A DNA stretch of 64,000 nt from Neobacillus sp. DY30 (GTDB lineage Bacteria; Bacillota; Bacilli; Bacillales; Cytobacillaceae), in contig NZ_CP126093.1 in assembly GCF_030123065.1 (NCBI RefSeq), positions 5,586,001 through 5,650,000 on the forward strand. Direction: 5' to 3'. This document shows, one piece after another, positions 7,799 to 16,010 of this stretch (positions are counted from its first letter, which is position 1; the number at the start of each line of letters is the position of its first letter). Both the position numbers and the translations under genes were made by a program. Below the pieces are notes generated by a model, which ran no database searches, was not told the origin of the DNA, and worked only from the letters and a program-made list of their open reading frames with translations.

Positions 7799-7844
7799 AA
7801 AAAAATAGCAGCCTGAGCCCTTGCCAATATAGAACTTAGCTGCT
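7799..7844 (-). terminator. Terminator-like hairpin downstream of the sucrose operon
   Basis: On the minus strand AGCAGC (7844-7839) pairs with GCTGCT (7812-7807) at the base of an imperfect stem, followed by ATTTTTTTC. It may end transcripts coming from the GH32 operon. Confidence 0.4.
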
Positions 7845-8010
7845 TACCTTTTCTTTTAATTTACTTTCTACTTGACTGGGATCATATTACTTTTCTTTTT
7901 TCTACCCCCTTTACAACCTTGTTTATATTCTTTCTCGTTTAAGGCAGGACTTTTCTCAAAAAAATTGGGACAGTTGTCCTGTCCCTATGTCCTATCCATT
8001 TAATTCGTGA

Positions 8011-8094
8011 TTATTTCAAACCCGGTGCTTTTGTAATATCACTAAGTTTAGGATTGATGGCCAAGATTTTTGCATTGACATCTGTGATTCCAAA
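8011..8094 (-). pseudogene. C-terminal gene remnant downstream of GH32
   Basis: The minus strand encodes GITDVNAKILAINPKLSD, then ITKAPGLK and a TAA stop at 8011. Upstream the frame is closed by TGA after two further codons. Composition is protein-like, but I cannot identify the parent family. It sits in line after the GH32 gene and is followed by a terminator-like hairpin, so it may be what is left of the last gene of the sugar operon. Confidence 0.3.
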
Positions 8095-8153
8095 TCAAGC
8101 CAATCTTTTTGTGTGCATACCCAAATAGTTTAGAGCGGGGTTTATTTCGTTTA

Positions 8154-9587
8154 TTAAGAACTAAACGCCTCATAACGAACTTCTTTTAAGTGGGCTCCTT
8201 TTCCTGAAATGACAATACTTGTTCCTTTTTCTTTTTCATATGCCGTAAATGTTGCGACTTTTTCGCCCTTATTCACAAAGATTTCAACTGAATGAAGATC
8301 CACATAAAATTCTAGTGTGTTTTCTTCTTTGTTAAAACAGTCACGTATGGTAATGGGTTCACTTTCTCCATAATCAGAAGAAATCACAACTGAATTGGAT
8401 GATGGATCCACACTCACGCGTGTTGCTGTTTTATCTTTCTTATTTAATTCAACAACAAACGATTCACTCTTAGATAAAAGTGATAGGGATAAATATCCTG
8501 TTCTTCCGCTTTCAATGTGCAAATCCTCATTTAATGAAACATGTTCATGAACAGCAACGGGTGTGAAATAATCGTCATGGCTAATATAGGCTTGTTGAAT
8601 CAATGTGTTGTTTTTGATGTGTAACTTTCTTGGTAAACTCATCATGCCGTTATAGCCGTACTCTTTTGGTGGTGTTGCTTTTGTCCAACGATGCATCCAT
8701 CCAATTAAAAGTCTCTCACCGTTTTGACCGTCCGTTGTTTGTGGTGCGTAAAACGTTGCATAATCTAACAAGCCCTTTGCCTCAGGAGTGAATGCTCCGT
8801 TTTCAAAATCCATGTGTCCAATCACATAAGACGTCTTTTTCTCTACTTCTCCGTCAAATTCAGGGTCGCATGGCATTTCTGAGAACATTAGCACATCTTT
8901 TCCGTCTAAGTGGAAGAGATCTGGACATTCTAGTAACGTATTTTCTTCAAATGCCATTTGAAATATTGAAGAATGAAAGCTCCACTGAAGTAAATCTCTT
9001 GATTGGAACATGATGATTTCACCACGACGTTTCGCGTTTCTTACCGCTAATACACAGTAGTATACCCCGTCACGCTCTACCACTTTAGGGTCTCTGAAAT
9101 CACAAATGAGATACCCTTCTGGCAATTCTTTTTCGCCAATCACGGGATTTAATTTGGATTTCTCGAAATGGATACCATCCTCTGACACGGCAACACACTG
9201 ACGTTCAGCAATTTGTGATTCATCTTTATCAAACCCTAAGTTAGGATCAATATGACCTGTATAAATGAGATAGAGCTTCCCATCCTTTTCAATCGCACTT
9301 CCAGAAAAACATCCGTTTGCATCATACGCTTTGTCATTGGCCATCGCTACGGGAAGGTACTCCCAATTGACAAAATCATTTGTTGTTGCATGACCCCAAT
9401 GCATGTCATTCCATACAATGTCATACGGGTAATACTGATAAAAGAGCTGGTATTTCCCTTTGTAAAAGGAAAAACCATTTGGGTCATTGAGCCATCCGAT
9501 TTCTGGTGAAAAGTGAAAAAGGGGGCGGTTATTTGTTTTATGTTTGTTTTCTTTGATATAGTCATTTGCTTTTTGTAGTCGATTCAT
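8154..9587 (-). CDS. GH32 sucrose-6-phosphate hydrolase / beta-fructofuranosidase
   Basis: A 477-residue intracellular glycoside hydrolase family 32 enzyme (no signal peptide). The nucleophile is D35 in WLNDPNGF, the transition-state stabiliser is in FRDPKVV, and the acid/base Glu is in LECPDLF; the other GH32 marker, CFSGSA, is present. The five-bladed propeller is followed by a C-terminal beta-sandwich from about residue 330. It hydrolyses beta-fructosides. Because the linked transporter is an ABC system rather than a PTS, the natural substrate is probably unphosphorylated sucrose or short fructo-oligosaccharides (inference). It is the last gene of a four-gene operon, 12 bp after the permease, with AAAGAGGTG as ribosome-binding site. 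Confidence 0.88.
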   Translation of the reverse strand: MNRLQKANDYIKENKHKTNNRPLFHFSPEIGWLNDPNGFSFYKGKYQLFYQYYPYDIVWNDMHWGHATTNDFVNWEYLPVAMANDKAYDANGCFSGSAIEKDGKLYLIYTGHIDPNLGFDKDESQIAERQCVAVSEDGIHFEKSKLNPVIGEKELPEGYLICDFRDPKVVERDGVYYCVLAVRNAKRRGEIIMFQSRDLLQWSFHSSIFQMAFEENTLLECPDLFHLDGKDVLMFSEMPCDPEFDGEVEKKTSYVIGHMDFENGAFTPEAKGLLDYATFYAPQTTDGQNGERLLIGWMHRWTKATPPKEYGYNGMMSLPRKLHIKNNTLIQQAYISHDDYFTPVAVHEHVSLNEDLHIESGRTGYLSLSLLSKSESFVVELNKKDKTATRVSVDPSSNSVVISSDYGESEPITIRDCFNKEENTLEFYVDLHSVEIFVNKGEKVATFTAYEKEKGTSIVISGKGAHLKEVRYEAFSS

Positions 9588-9599
9588 AGAGCACCTCTT

Positions 9600-10433
9600 T
9601 TATTTAATTCCACTTTGCATGGAACCTTCCACAATGTATTTTTGGAAAATGATATAAAGAATAACAATTGGAATCGTTACGATGGTTAGTGCTGCCATCA
9701 TGTGACTTGTGAAAATGTTATACGTGTCAGCAAAAACGGCATTAAGGGCAACTTGAATTGGCATCAAATCTGCGTTTGATAACGCCATAACCGGCCATAA
9801 AAAATCGTTCCATGATGCTAAGAACGTTAAAATTCCAACTGTAATATACATATTTAAGCTTGACGGCATGACGATTCTGAAAAAACATCCTACTTCACTT
9901 AGTCCATCGATTTTTCCTGATTCAATCAATTCACCAGGGAAGGATATGAAATGTTGTCTGAATAAGAAAATGTTCATCACATTGATAATAAATGGCAGCA
10001 AATAACCTGGAATCGTGTTGATTAATCCCATTTCATTTACCACTAAAAACAATGGAAGAATGGTCGCTTCAATTGGCACAATCATAAGAGCGATAATAAA
10101 AATTAAAATCCAATCTTTAAAAGGAAATTTAAATCTTGCTAGAGCATATCCTGCCAATGAATTGATGGTTAATCCTACAACCACTGTAACGGATGCATAA
10201 ATCAAACTATTTCCAACGTTCTTAAAGATGTTATAAAAACCTAATAACTCCACATAGGAATCAAACGAAAGATCAGAAAATCTTGGAACAAAGGCAAAGA
10301 TTGTATCAATATCTTTGTAAATCACTTCATCAATTTTAAATGAAGAAAGAATCATCCAAATAAGAGGAAGTAAAAATTGTAATGCCACAAGAGACGCCAG
10401 GATATAAAACAAGGTTTTCTTTACAATTTTCAT
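9600..10433 (-). CDS. Sugar ABC transporter permease (MalG type)
   Basis: A 277-residue inner-membrane permease with six predicted transmembrane segments and the cytoplasmic EAA loop (ELIESGKIDGLSEVGCFFRIV) that contacts the ATPase. It belongs to the CUT1 carbohydrate family, MalG-like. The start overlaps the end of the MalF-type gene by 4 bp, so the two are translationally coupled. No ATP-binding subunit is encoded in the cluster; a shared MsmX-type ATPase elsewhere in the genome is expected, as in B. subtilis. Confidence 0.88.
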   Translation of the reverse strand: MKIVKKTLFYILASLVALQFLLPLIWMILSSFKIDEVIYKDIDTIFAFVPRFSDLSFDSYVELLGFYNIFKNVGNSLIYASVTVVVGLTINSLAGYALARFKFPFKDWILIFIIALMIVPIEATILPLFLVVNEMGLINTIPGYLLPFIINVMNIFLFRQHFISFPGELIESGKIDGLSEVGCFFRIVMPSSLNMYITVGILTFLASWNDFLWPVMALSNADLMPIQVALNAVFADTYNIFTSHMMAALTIVTIPIVILYIIFQKYIVEGSMQSGIK

Positions 10434-11371
10434 GCTGCTTTCTCCTCTCTAAATAGCTTTTTAATAATAATTGAGATAACGACTAAGAAAATCGTGAATA
10501 CTAATGTAATAGCACTTGCATATCCAATGTTTCGGTGACGGAATCCATACTCATAAATGTATTGCAAAATGGTAATCGTTGAGTAATCCGGACCTCCACC
10601 TGTCATAACCATCGGTTGAACAATAAGTTTAAACGCCTGAATCGTGGTGGTGATCACTAAAAACATCAGAATGGGTTTTAATGACGGAATGGTGATAAAT
10701 AAAAACTTTTGGAACGCATTGGCTCCGTCAATGTCCGCTGCTTCATAAAGGCTTCCATCAATATTTTTAAGTCCTGCTAAAAAGATCATCATTTGATACC
10801 CACACCCTGACCATGCAGAGATCGCAATGATCGTATACATTGCTTGAGACGTACTTGAGAGGAAAGGCTGCTTTGAAATGCCAATATTTGCAAGGATTTC
10901 ATTAATTAACCCAGATGTTGGGTTTAACATGACCGTCCATAGGATTGAGATAACAACAAGAGATAAAACAGCTGGAGAAAAATAGGCGGTACGGAAGAAC
11001 CCTACGCCTCTGATTTTTTTGTTGACAATTAGCGCAAGTCCAAGTGCCATCGACAGTTGCAGAGGAACAACAAATACCACAAACTTAATCGTGTTTTTAA
11101 AACTTTGGATCAACACTTCATCTGTCATCATTCGCTTAAAGTTTTCAAGTCCATTAAATTCTTTGTCGTTTGGTTTTAATAAATAGTAGTCCGTAAAGCC
11201 GTACGTAAACGCTAAAATAATGGGTAATACAATGAAAAGAATCGCTAGAATTAAAGCAGGTGTTAAAAATCCGTAAGCGGACACGATATCTCTTGTTTTA
11301 TAATGCTCGCTATGTCTGAAGTGTTCGGTTGTATTTCTCACTTTTACAAAACGTTTGATAAATTTCTTCAT
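10430..11371 (-). CDS. Sugar ABC transporter permease (MalF type)
   Basis: A 313-residue permease with six main transmembrane segments and the EAA loop YEAADIDGANAFQKFLFITI. The N-terminal 35 residues are hydrophilic and basic, on the cytoplasmic side. It is a CUT1 MalF-like subunit that forms the channel heterodimer with the MalG-type protein. It lies 68 bp downstream of the binding-protein gene, and that gap contains a perfect 13-bp stem-loop, a usual device for keeping permease levels below those of the binding protein. Confidence 0.88.
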   Translation of the reverse strand: MKKFIKRFVKVRNTTEHFRHSEHYKTRDIVSAYGFLTPALILAILFIVLPIILAFTYGFTDYYLLKPNDKEFNGLENFKRMMTDEVLIQSFKNTIKFVVFVVPLQLSMALGLALIVNKKIRGVGFFRTAYFSPAVLSLVVISILWTVMLNPTSGLINEILANIGISKQPFLSSTSQAMYTIIAISAWSGCGYQMMIFLAGLKNIDGSLYEAADIDGANAFQKFLFITIPSLKPILMFLVITTTIQAFKLIVQPMVMTGGGPDYSTITILQYIYEYGFRHRNIGYASAITLVFTIFLVVISIIIKKLFREEKAA

Positions 11372-11395
11372 GGTTCACACCCCTTTTAAAAAAGA

Positions 11396-11427
11396 GTAAG
11401 AGGTGAGGTCCTCGCCTCACCTCTTAC
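11396..11427 (-). promoter_or_regulatory. Intercistronic stem-loop between binding protein and permease
   Basis: GTAAGAGGTGAGG (11396-11408) and CCTCACCTCTTAC (11415-11427) form a perfect 13-bp stem with a 6-nt loop. There is no strong T-run after it in the direction of transcription (CTTTTTTAAAAGG follows about 12 nt later), so it probably works as a partial terminator or 3'-end stabiliser for the binding-protein mRNA. Confidence 0.65.
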
Positions 11428-11439
11428 TTTTACAAACGA

Positions 11440-12819
11440 TTATTTTTTGTACTTTGCAAATTCTAATTCAATTTTCTTCGCTGCATCGTCTAAATATTTC
11501 TTGATTGTTGCTTCATCTGTCGCTTTGTTTTGAGCGATTTTAAGAATGACGTCTTTTGCAAAGGTTTCAGAAAGATAAGGATATCCTGGTGATACAGGAC
11601 GAGATTTATTTGTGTTTTCCACTTGATACTTTAATACTGTCCATGCATCGTTGTGATATGGGTTGTCTGTATTTGTATCAATTGCGTCCACGGAATTGAT
11701 TCTTGTTGGAATAGAACCATTTTTAGCGAAATATTCCTTTGATGCTTCGTCGTTAGTTAACCATTCCATGACTTCAACGGTTTGCTTGATGCGATCTTCG
11801 TCTTCTTCTTGTCCGTTACGAACAAATGCCCAAGATCCTGATGGTGTGTATAACCCGTTCATGTTTTCACTCATTTTTGGATAACGAACCGTTTTGAATT
11901 TTAAGTCAGGGTAATTATTGATAAGCTCATTTACATACCAGAATCCGCTAACAGATAGTGCTGATTTTCCTGTATGGAATGTTTTTTCGGATTCTGTCGC
12001 ACTAGCAAGTGCTGGTTCAGCGAATAATTGTGCATACTTTGTTAATGCTTCTACACTTTTGTCACTGTTTAATACGCCATCAACTGTGACACCATCTTCA
12101 GCGACGATGTTTGCATCATTTCCCCAAAGAAGCGGGGTAAAGTAGTATGTTCCTAATTCATAGGCACCTGCAGGAATGTCTGTTAGTAATAAACTTACAG
12201 CCACTTCATAATTTGCAAACGCTGGATCATCCGTCGTTTTTGCGAACTCGTCCACTTTTCTTGATAACTCAATAAATTGATCCCATGTCCAGTCTTGATC
12301 AAGTGAAGGAACTAATGCTTTTACATCTTCAGGTAATGCATTGATCATGTCTTCGTTATACATGATGGCTACGCCAGAGTCTGAATAACCCATTCCATAG
12401 AATTTCCCGTCCACTGTTCCTTGGTCGATGATCGCTTGCGTGTATCCATCTTTGAATCCTTCGCTCATGTATTCATCTAGTTCACCAAGTAATCCTGAAT
12501 CAACGTAAGCCCCAATATCAGGTCCATCTAATGTAAAAATATCAGGCATGTCATTTGCTGTAATGGCTGCATTCAGTTTATCTATATATCCTGAACCAGC
12601 TCCTGCACGTGTGATGTTTTGTATTTCGACTTTAGGTCCTTTTGGATGAGCCTCATTGTAGCTCTTTACCCGGTCAGCAAACATCTTTCCTTCTGGATGA
12701 TCTGCTGCGGCTTGTGTCCAAACTACAATTTTTTCACTGTTGCTAGTTTTGTCTGAACTACATGCTACTAACGAAAAGACTAAAGACAGAATTGATACAA
12801 ATAACATTAACTTTTTCAT
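11440..12819 (-). CDS. Sugar ABC transporter substrate-binding lipoprotein
   Basis: A 459-residue extracellular solute-binding protein, family 1 (SBP_bac_1). The lipoprotein signal peptide is MKKLMLFVSILSLVFSLVAC, with the lipidated Cys at residue 20 in the lipobox SLVAC, followed by a Ser/Asp-rich tether. The mature protein has the usual two-lobe markers, such as DIFTLDGPDIGAYVDSG and ALSVSGFWYVNE. It delivers the sugar to the two permeases encoded downstream. It is the first gene of the operon, with GAGGGGGAGAAGT before ATG and three cre-like sites 30-110 bp upstream. Confidence 0.88.
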   Translation of the reverse strand: MKKLMLFVSILSLVFSLVACSSDKTSNSEKIVVWTQAAADHPEGKMFADRVKSYNEAHPKGPKVEIQNITRAGAGSGYIDKLNAAITANDMPDIFTLDGPDIGAYVDSGLLGELDEYMSEGFKDGYTQAIIDQGTVDGKFYGMGYSDSGVAIMYNEDMINALPEDVKALVPSLDQDWTWDQFIELSRKVDEFAKTTDDPAFANYEVAVSLLLTDIPAGAYELGTYYFTPLLWGNDANIVAEDGVTVDGVLNSDKSVEALTKYAQLFAEPALASATESEKTFHTGKSALSVSGFWYVNELINNYPDLKFKTVRYPKMSENMNGLYTPSGSWAFVRNGQEEDEDRIKQTVEVMEWLTNDEASKEYFAKNGSIPTRINSVDAIDTNTDNPYHNDAWTVLKYQVENTNKSRPVSPGYPYLSETFAKDVILKIAQNKATDEATIKKYLDDAAKKIELEFAKYKK

Positions 12820-12849
12820 ACTTCTCCCCCTCGTTCTCTTAATACCCTA

Positions 12850-12929
12850 TCAAGCGCTTTCATTATTGAAGTGTGAGTTCGTTTAGCGCTTTCATAAGTT
12901 AATGATAAGGTATTTAAAGCGCTTTCGAT
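12850..12929 (-). promoter_or_regulatory. Three cre-like operators upstream of the sugar operon
   Basis: On the minus strand the sites are TGAAAGCGCTTGA, TGAAAGCGCTAAA and CGAAAGCGCTTTA, with GCGC centres at 12855, 12887 and 12920, i.e. 32 and 33 bp apart (about three helical turns). They match the CcpA catabolite response element (TGWAANCGNTNWCA) or a LacI-family operator. No LacI-family gene lies in the cluster, which favours CcpA carbon catabolite control. Confidence 0.7.
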
Positions 12930-13024
12930 ATGCGGCATTTTTCTAAAAAATGTTTAAATTCTTATTATTGAAAAAGAAAAACGTAAAGGTGCCCGCTTAT
13001 CAGCAACAATCACAAGGCAATAAA

Positions 13025-13058
13025 CAAAAAAGCCTCATCACCCAGCAGGGAGAGGCTT
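13025..13058 (-). terminator. Terminator of the response-regulator operon
   Basis: On the minus strand AAGCCTC pairs with GAGGCTT (arms 13052-13058 and 13030-13036), followed by TTTTTTG. It starts 8 bp after the stop codon of the AraC-type regulator. Confidence 0.75.
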
Positions 13059-13065
13059 ACTTAGC

Positions 13066-14238
13066 TTACTTATTTTTTACTAGTTTACGATATTCACTTG
13101 GTGTATTTTTCATTTTCTTTTTAAATACTTGGCTGAAGTAGCGCTGATCGGTATAGCCGACTTTTTCGGCAATTTCATATGTTTTAAGATCTGTATTTTG
13201 CAGGAAAAGGCAGGCATATTCCATTCGGACATTGGTTAAATAATCGAGAAAGGTAAGACCAGTTTTTTGTTTAAAAAGCAGGCTGAAATAGCTAACACTT
13301 AATCCTGCACGTTCGGCAATCTGTTCCATACCAAGATCTGTTTGAAAGTTATCTCGGATATAGTCGAGCGCCTCTTCCATCATATCTGCAGCTGATTGGC
13401 TGGGCTTATATTCTTTCTTTAGCCGCTCTTCTGTCAGAACATTGCCACTTATATAGTTTTCATATTTTAGTAATTCCTTGGCAGCATCAACGGAATGCTT
13501 TATTTCAAATAACTGCTTAACGACTTTACCAACCGAGATGATGCATTGATCAGAGCCTTCATGAAGAAGCTGCTGTGAGAATGCATCGATAATCTCGGCT
13601 GTTTGATTGATGAAGTGTTTTGCCATTTCAACGACTACCATCACTTCTCTTTCTGACAGCTTGTAAACAAATAGGTTTGCATTCCACTTAGAAAGGAAGT
13701 CTGCATTTTTTGTAAAAATGAACTCGATGTCTTCCTTATAATTTTTTACAATCACTGAGAAGTAAAGAGCTTGTTTATTGTTGATTTGTACGTCCACTTT
13801 CCCTGATGTAATCAGCTCATAGATTGCATTTTTCTCATGTCGATAATCACTTACCTTTTGCTCTTTTAATTTGTTAAGCGCTCTTTTAACGCAATCTTCC
13901 AATTCGTCATAATCAATTGGCTTTAAAATATAGTCGAACGCGTTATTTTTAATTGCCTCTTTTGCATATTCAAAATCATCATAACCGCTTATTAAAATAA
14001 CCATTGGCCTATTATCGATCTGATTTAATGTCTTTAACAGTTCAATCCCGCTCATTTCAGGCATTGAAATATCTGTTAATAGAAGATCTGCTTGTTGATT
14101 TTTGATGATTTCCAAAACTTCTTGTCCATTTTGAGCTGTCCCAATGATTTCACAGTCTAATCCATGCCAATCGATGATTTGTGCAAGATTTTTTAAGATT
14201 AACTTTTCGTCGTCCGCAATCACTACTTTATATCCCAT
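13066..14238 (-). CDS. Two-component response regulator, REC-AraC (YesN type)
   Basis: A 390-residue cytoplasmic regulator. Residues 1-120 are a receiver domain: acidic pair D9-D10, phospho-acceptor D56 in LLLTDISMPEMSG, and the K of YILKPIDYDEL. A variable middle part is followed by an AraC double helix-turn-helix at about 290-387 (AERAGLSVSYFSLLFKQKTG; IAEKVGYTDQRYFSQVFKKK). It is the third gene of a binding protein/kinase/regulator unit and stops next to the sugar ABC operon, which it probably activates. It is directly adjacent to the kinase gene (no gap). Confidence 0.88.
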   Translation of the reverse strand: MGYKVVIADDEKLILKNLAQIIDWHGLDCEIIGTAQNGQEVLEIIKNQQADLLLTDISMPEMSGIELLKTLNQIDNRPMVILISGYDDFEYAKEAIKNNAFDYILKPIDYDELEDCVKRALNKLKEQKVSDYRHEKNAIYELITSGKVDVQINNKQALYFSVIVKNYKEDIEFIFTKNADFLSKWNANLFVYKLSEREVMVVVEMAKHFINQTAEIIDAFSQQLLHEGSDQCIISVGKVVKQLFEIKHSVDAAKELLKYENYISGNVLTEERLKKEYKPSQSAADMMEEALDYIRDNFQTDLGMEQIAERAGLSVSYFSLLFKQKTGLTFLDYLTNVRMEYACLFLQNTDLKTYEIAEKVGYTDQRYFSQVFKKKMKNTPSEYRKLVKNK

Positions 14239-15993
14239 TTAATCACCTTTAATCGGAAATGAAATTTTAATTATCGTACCCTCATTTTTCGTCGAACAAA
14301 TGATGAGACCATATTTCTCTCCATAAAAAAGTCTTATCCGCTCATCAACATTGCGCACACCATGGCCATTACTTGTTTGAGTATGATGATTTTCTAGTTT
14401 CCACTGATTTAATTCCATTAGTACATGTTCATCAATACCCTTACCATTGTCTTCAATCCAAAACTCGCCTTGGCTGTTTGAAACCCTTCCTCTAATCTTA
14501 ATCAGCCGTTCTTCATCATCTGTGTTTGAAAACGCATGGTTTAATACATTTTCTACGAGCGGCTGCAGAATTAGTTTAAGGACCGGAGAATTATTAAGTT
14601 CTTCTTCTACATCTACTTCGAAAGAAAAACGATTATTAAATCTTATTTTCTGTATTTCCAGGTAGCTGATTACATGACGGATCTCATCTTTTACATTCAC
14701 TTCATATCCACCATTAATGCTAATGCGCAGCAGCTTACCGAGGTTAATCGTCATTTTACTAATTTCCCTTTGCCCATTTAAAGCGGCGAGTGCATTAATT
14801 GATTCAAGGGTATTGTATAAAAAATGAGGATTGATTTGCTGCTGCAGCACTCTAAACTGAGCCTCACGCTTGCGTTCCTGTTCTATCTCAATGTCGCTCA
14901 TCAATTGTTGAAGTTTTCCGATCATGTTATTAAAGCCCTGCGAAATGTTTTGTAATTCTTGAAATTTAAATCTTCCCATTCGTTTGCTCAGCCTGCCGCT
15001 TTCAACTTGCTTCATCCTTATTAACAGTTCATGAATAAAACGAGAAATTCTTTTCAAATACAATAAATTAAATAAACCGGCGGTTAACACGGTAAACCCT
15101 ACAACGACTAACATGGTGTTTCGGATATTAACGACTTCACTGGCAATCGTTTTCAAAGGCTTTATTGATACTAGGATGAGCTGTGAGTTACTTCCCGTTT
15201 CAAAACTAGACGGCATATAAGTAATCAAACTTTTTTCACCGTCCCATTCATCAGTGAAGTAACCACTTTTATTGGTTGGAAATTCAGAAAAACTTTGAAT
15301 GTCCAGAGTTTTACCAATGAAATTTCGATTTAATGAATAAAGCACGGTCCCCGCTTTATTCACAATTAATTCATGGCTGGGACCTCCATAAATATCTTTA
15401 AAAATTGGATCAAATAAATCTAGTTTTACTTGTAGTATTAAATACCCTAAATTATCAAGCGTGTTAAGATCCTTTACGACTCTTGATTGAGTGAGAATAT
15501 AGTCCTGACTAAAAAAAAGGTTTTGATTTTCATATGGAGTTAACCAAACCGGACGACCTTTCTGCTGTAAAACCTTATCCAAAAACAAACTTGAGCGAAG
15601 CGTATCTAAACTCGTAACCCTATCATCGGTATAAGTAATCACATTCCCGTCATTCGTATAAAGAACAAGATTATCAATCTGTGAATTTCCATACATCTTT
15701 CCGGCGATTTCCTGCTGATTGCTGTAAAATTCATAGATCGAGGAAGTATTTTGTGTATTTAAATAGTCCTGAATGGCAGTTGATGAAACAACATAGTCAG
15801 AAAAGGAATTCACCTCAGAAACAGCGGCTAATAAATTTCGATCAACCGCCTTTAAAGTTTGGATCATTTGCTCACTAATATTTTTTTGTAACGTGGTGGA
15901 TGAAATTTTGTAAGAAACCACACCTAGTATAATAATCGGAATTAATACAAAACTGATAAAGGCAATGATTAACTTATGCTGAAATTTTAACAT
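14239..15993 (-). CDS. Sensor histidine kinase (YesM type)
   Basis: A 584-residue membrane kinase. There is a transmembrane helix near residues 8-30, an extracellular sensor region to about 285 (Cache-like), a second transmembrane helix at about 290-312, a HAMP linker, then the HisKA_YesM-type block with the phospho-accepting His in INPHFLYNTLESI. An ATPase domain follows with N-box LVENVLNHAF and G-boxes (DNGKGID, NGHGVRNVDERI). It phosphorylates the regulator encoded next to it. The upstream gene, 17 bp away, encodes an extracellular binding protein that may present sugar to the sensor domain. Confidence 0.88.
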   Translation of the reverse strand: MLKFQHKLIIAFISFVLIPIIILGVVSYKISSTTLQKNISEQMIQTLKAVDRNLLAAVSEVNSFSDYVVSSTAIQDYLNTQNTSSIYEFYSNQQEIAGKMYGNSQIDNLVLYTNDGNVITYTDDRVTSLDTLRSSLFLDKVLQQKGRPVWLTPYENQNLFFSQDYILTQSRVVKDLNTLDNLGYLILQVKLDLFDPIFKDIYGGPSHELIVNKAGTVLYSLNRNFIGKTLDIQSFSEFPTNKSGYFTDEWDGEKSLITYMPSSFETGSNSQLILVSIKPLKTIASEVVNIRNTMLVVVGFTVLTAGLFNLLYLKRISRFIHELLIRMKQVESGRLSKRMGRFKFQELQNISQGFNNMIGKLQQLMSDIEIEQERKREAQFRVLQQQINPHFLYNTLESINALAALNGQREISKMTINLGKLLRISINGGYEVNVKDEIRHVISYLEIQKIRFNNRFSFEVDVEEELNNSPVLKLILQPLVENVLNHAFSNTDDEERLIKIRGRVSNSQGEFWIEDNGKGIDEHVLMELNQWKLENHHTQTSNGHGVRNVDERIRLFYGEKYGLIICSTKNEGTIIKISFPIKGD

Positions 15994-16010
15994 ATCGGCA
16001 CCTAATTCTT

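Larger units (their letters stand above)
7512..8153. other. Intergenic region with gene remnant and hairpins
   Basis: No intact gene. From left to right it holds the desaturase promoter region, a minus-strand terminator-like hairpin (7807-7844), a GGGACA...TGTCCC imperfect inverted repeat (7966-7984) and a 27-codon minus-strand gene remnant ending at 8011. The arrangement suggests that a gene once followed the GH32 gene and has been mostly deleted. Confidence 0.5.

Noticed and set aside
7512..8153. Riboswitch or T-box upstream of a metabolic gene
   Set aside because: The region has only an imperfect inverted repeat and a gene remnant; I find no T-box, SAM, FMN or other riboswitch core here or elsewhere in the window.
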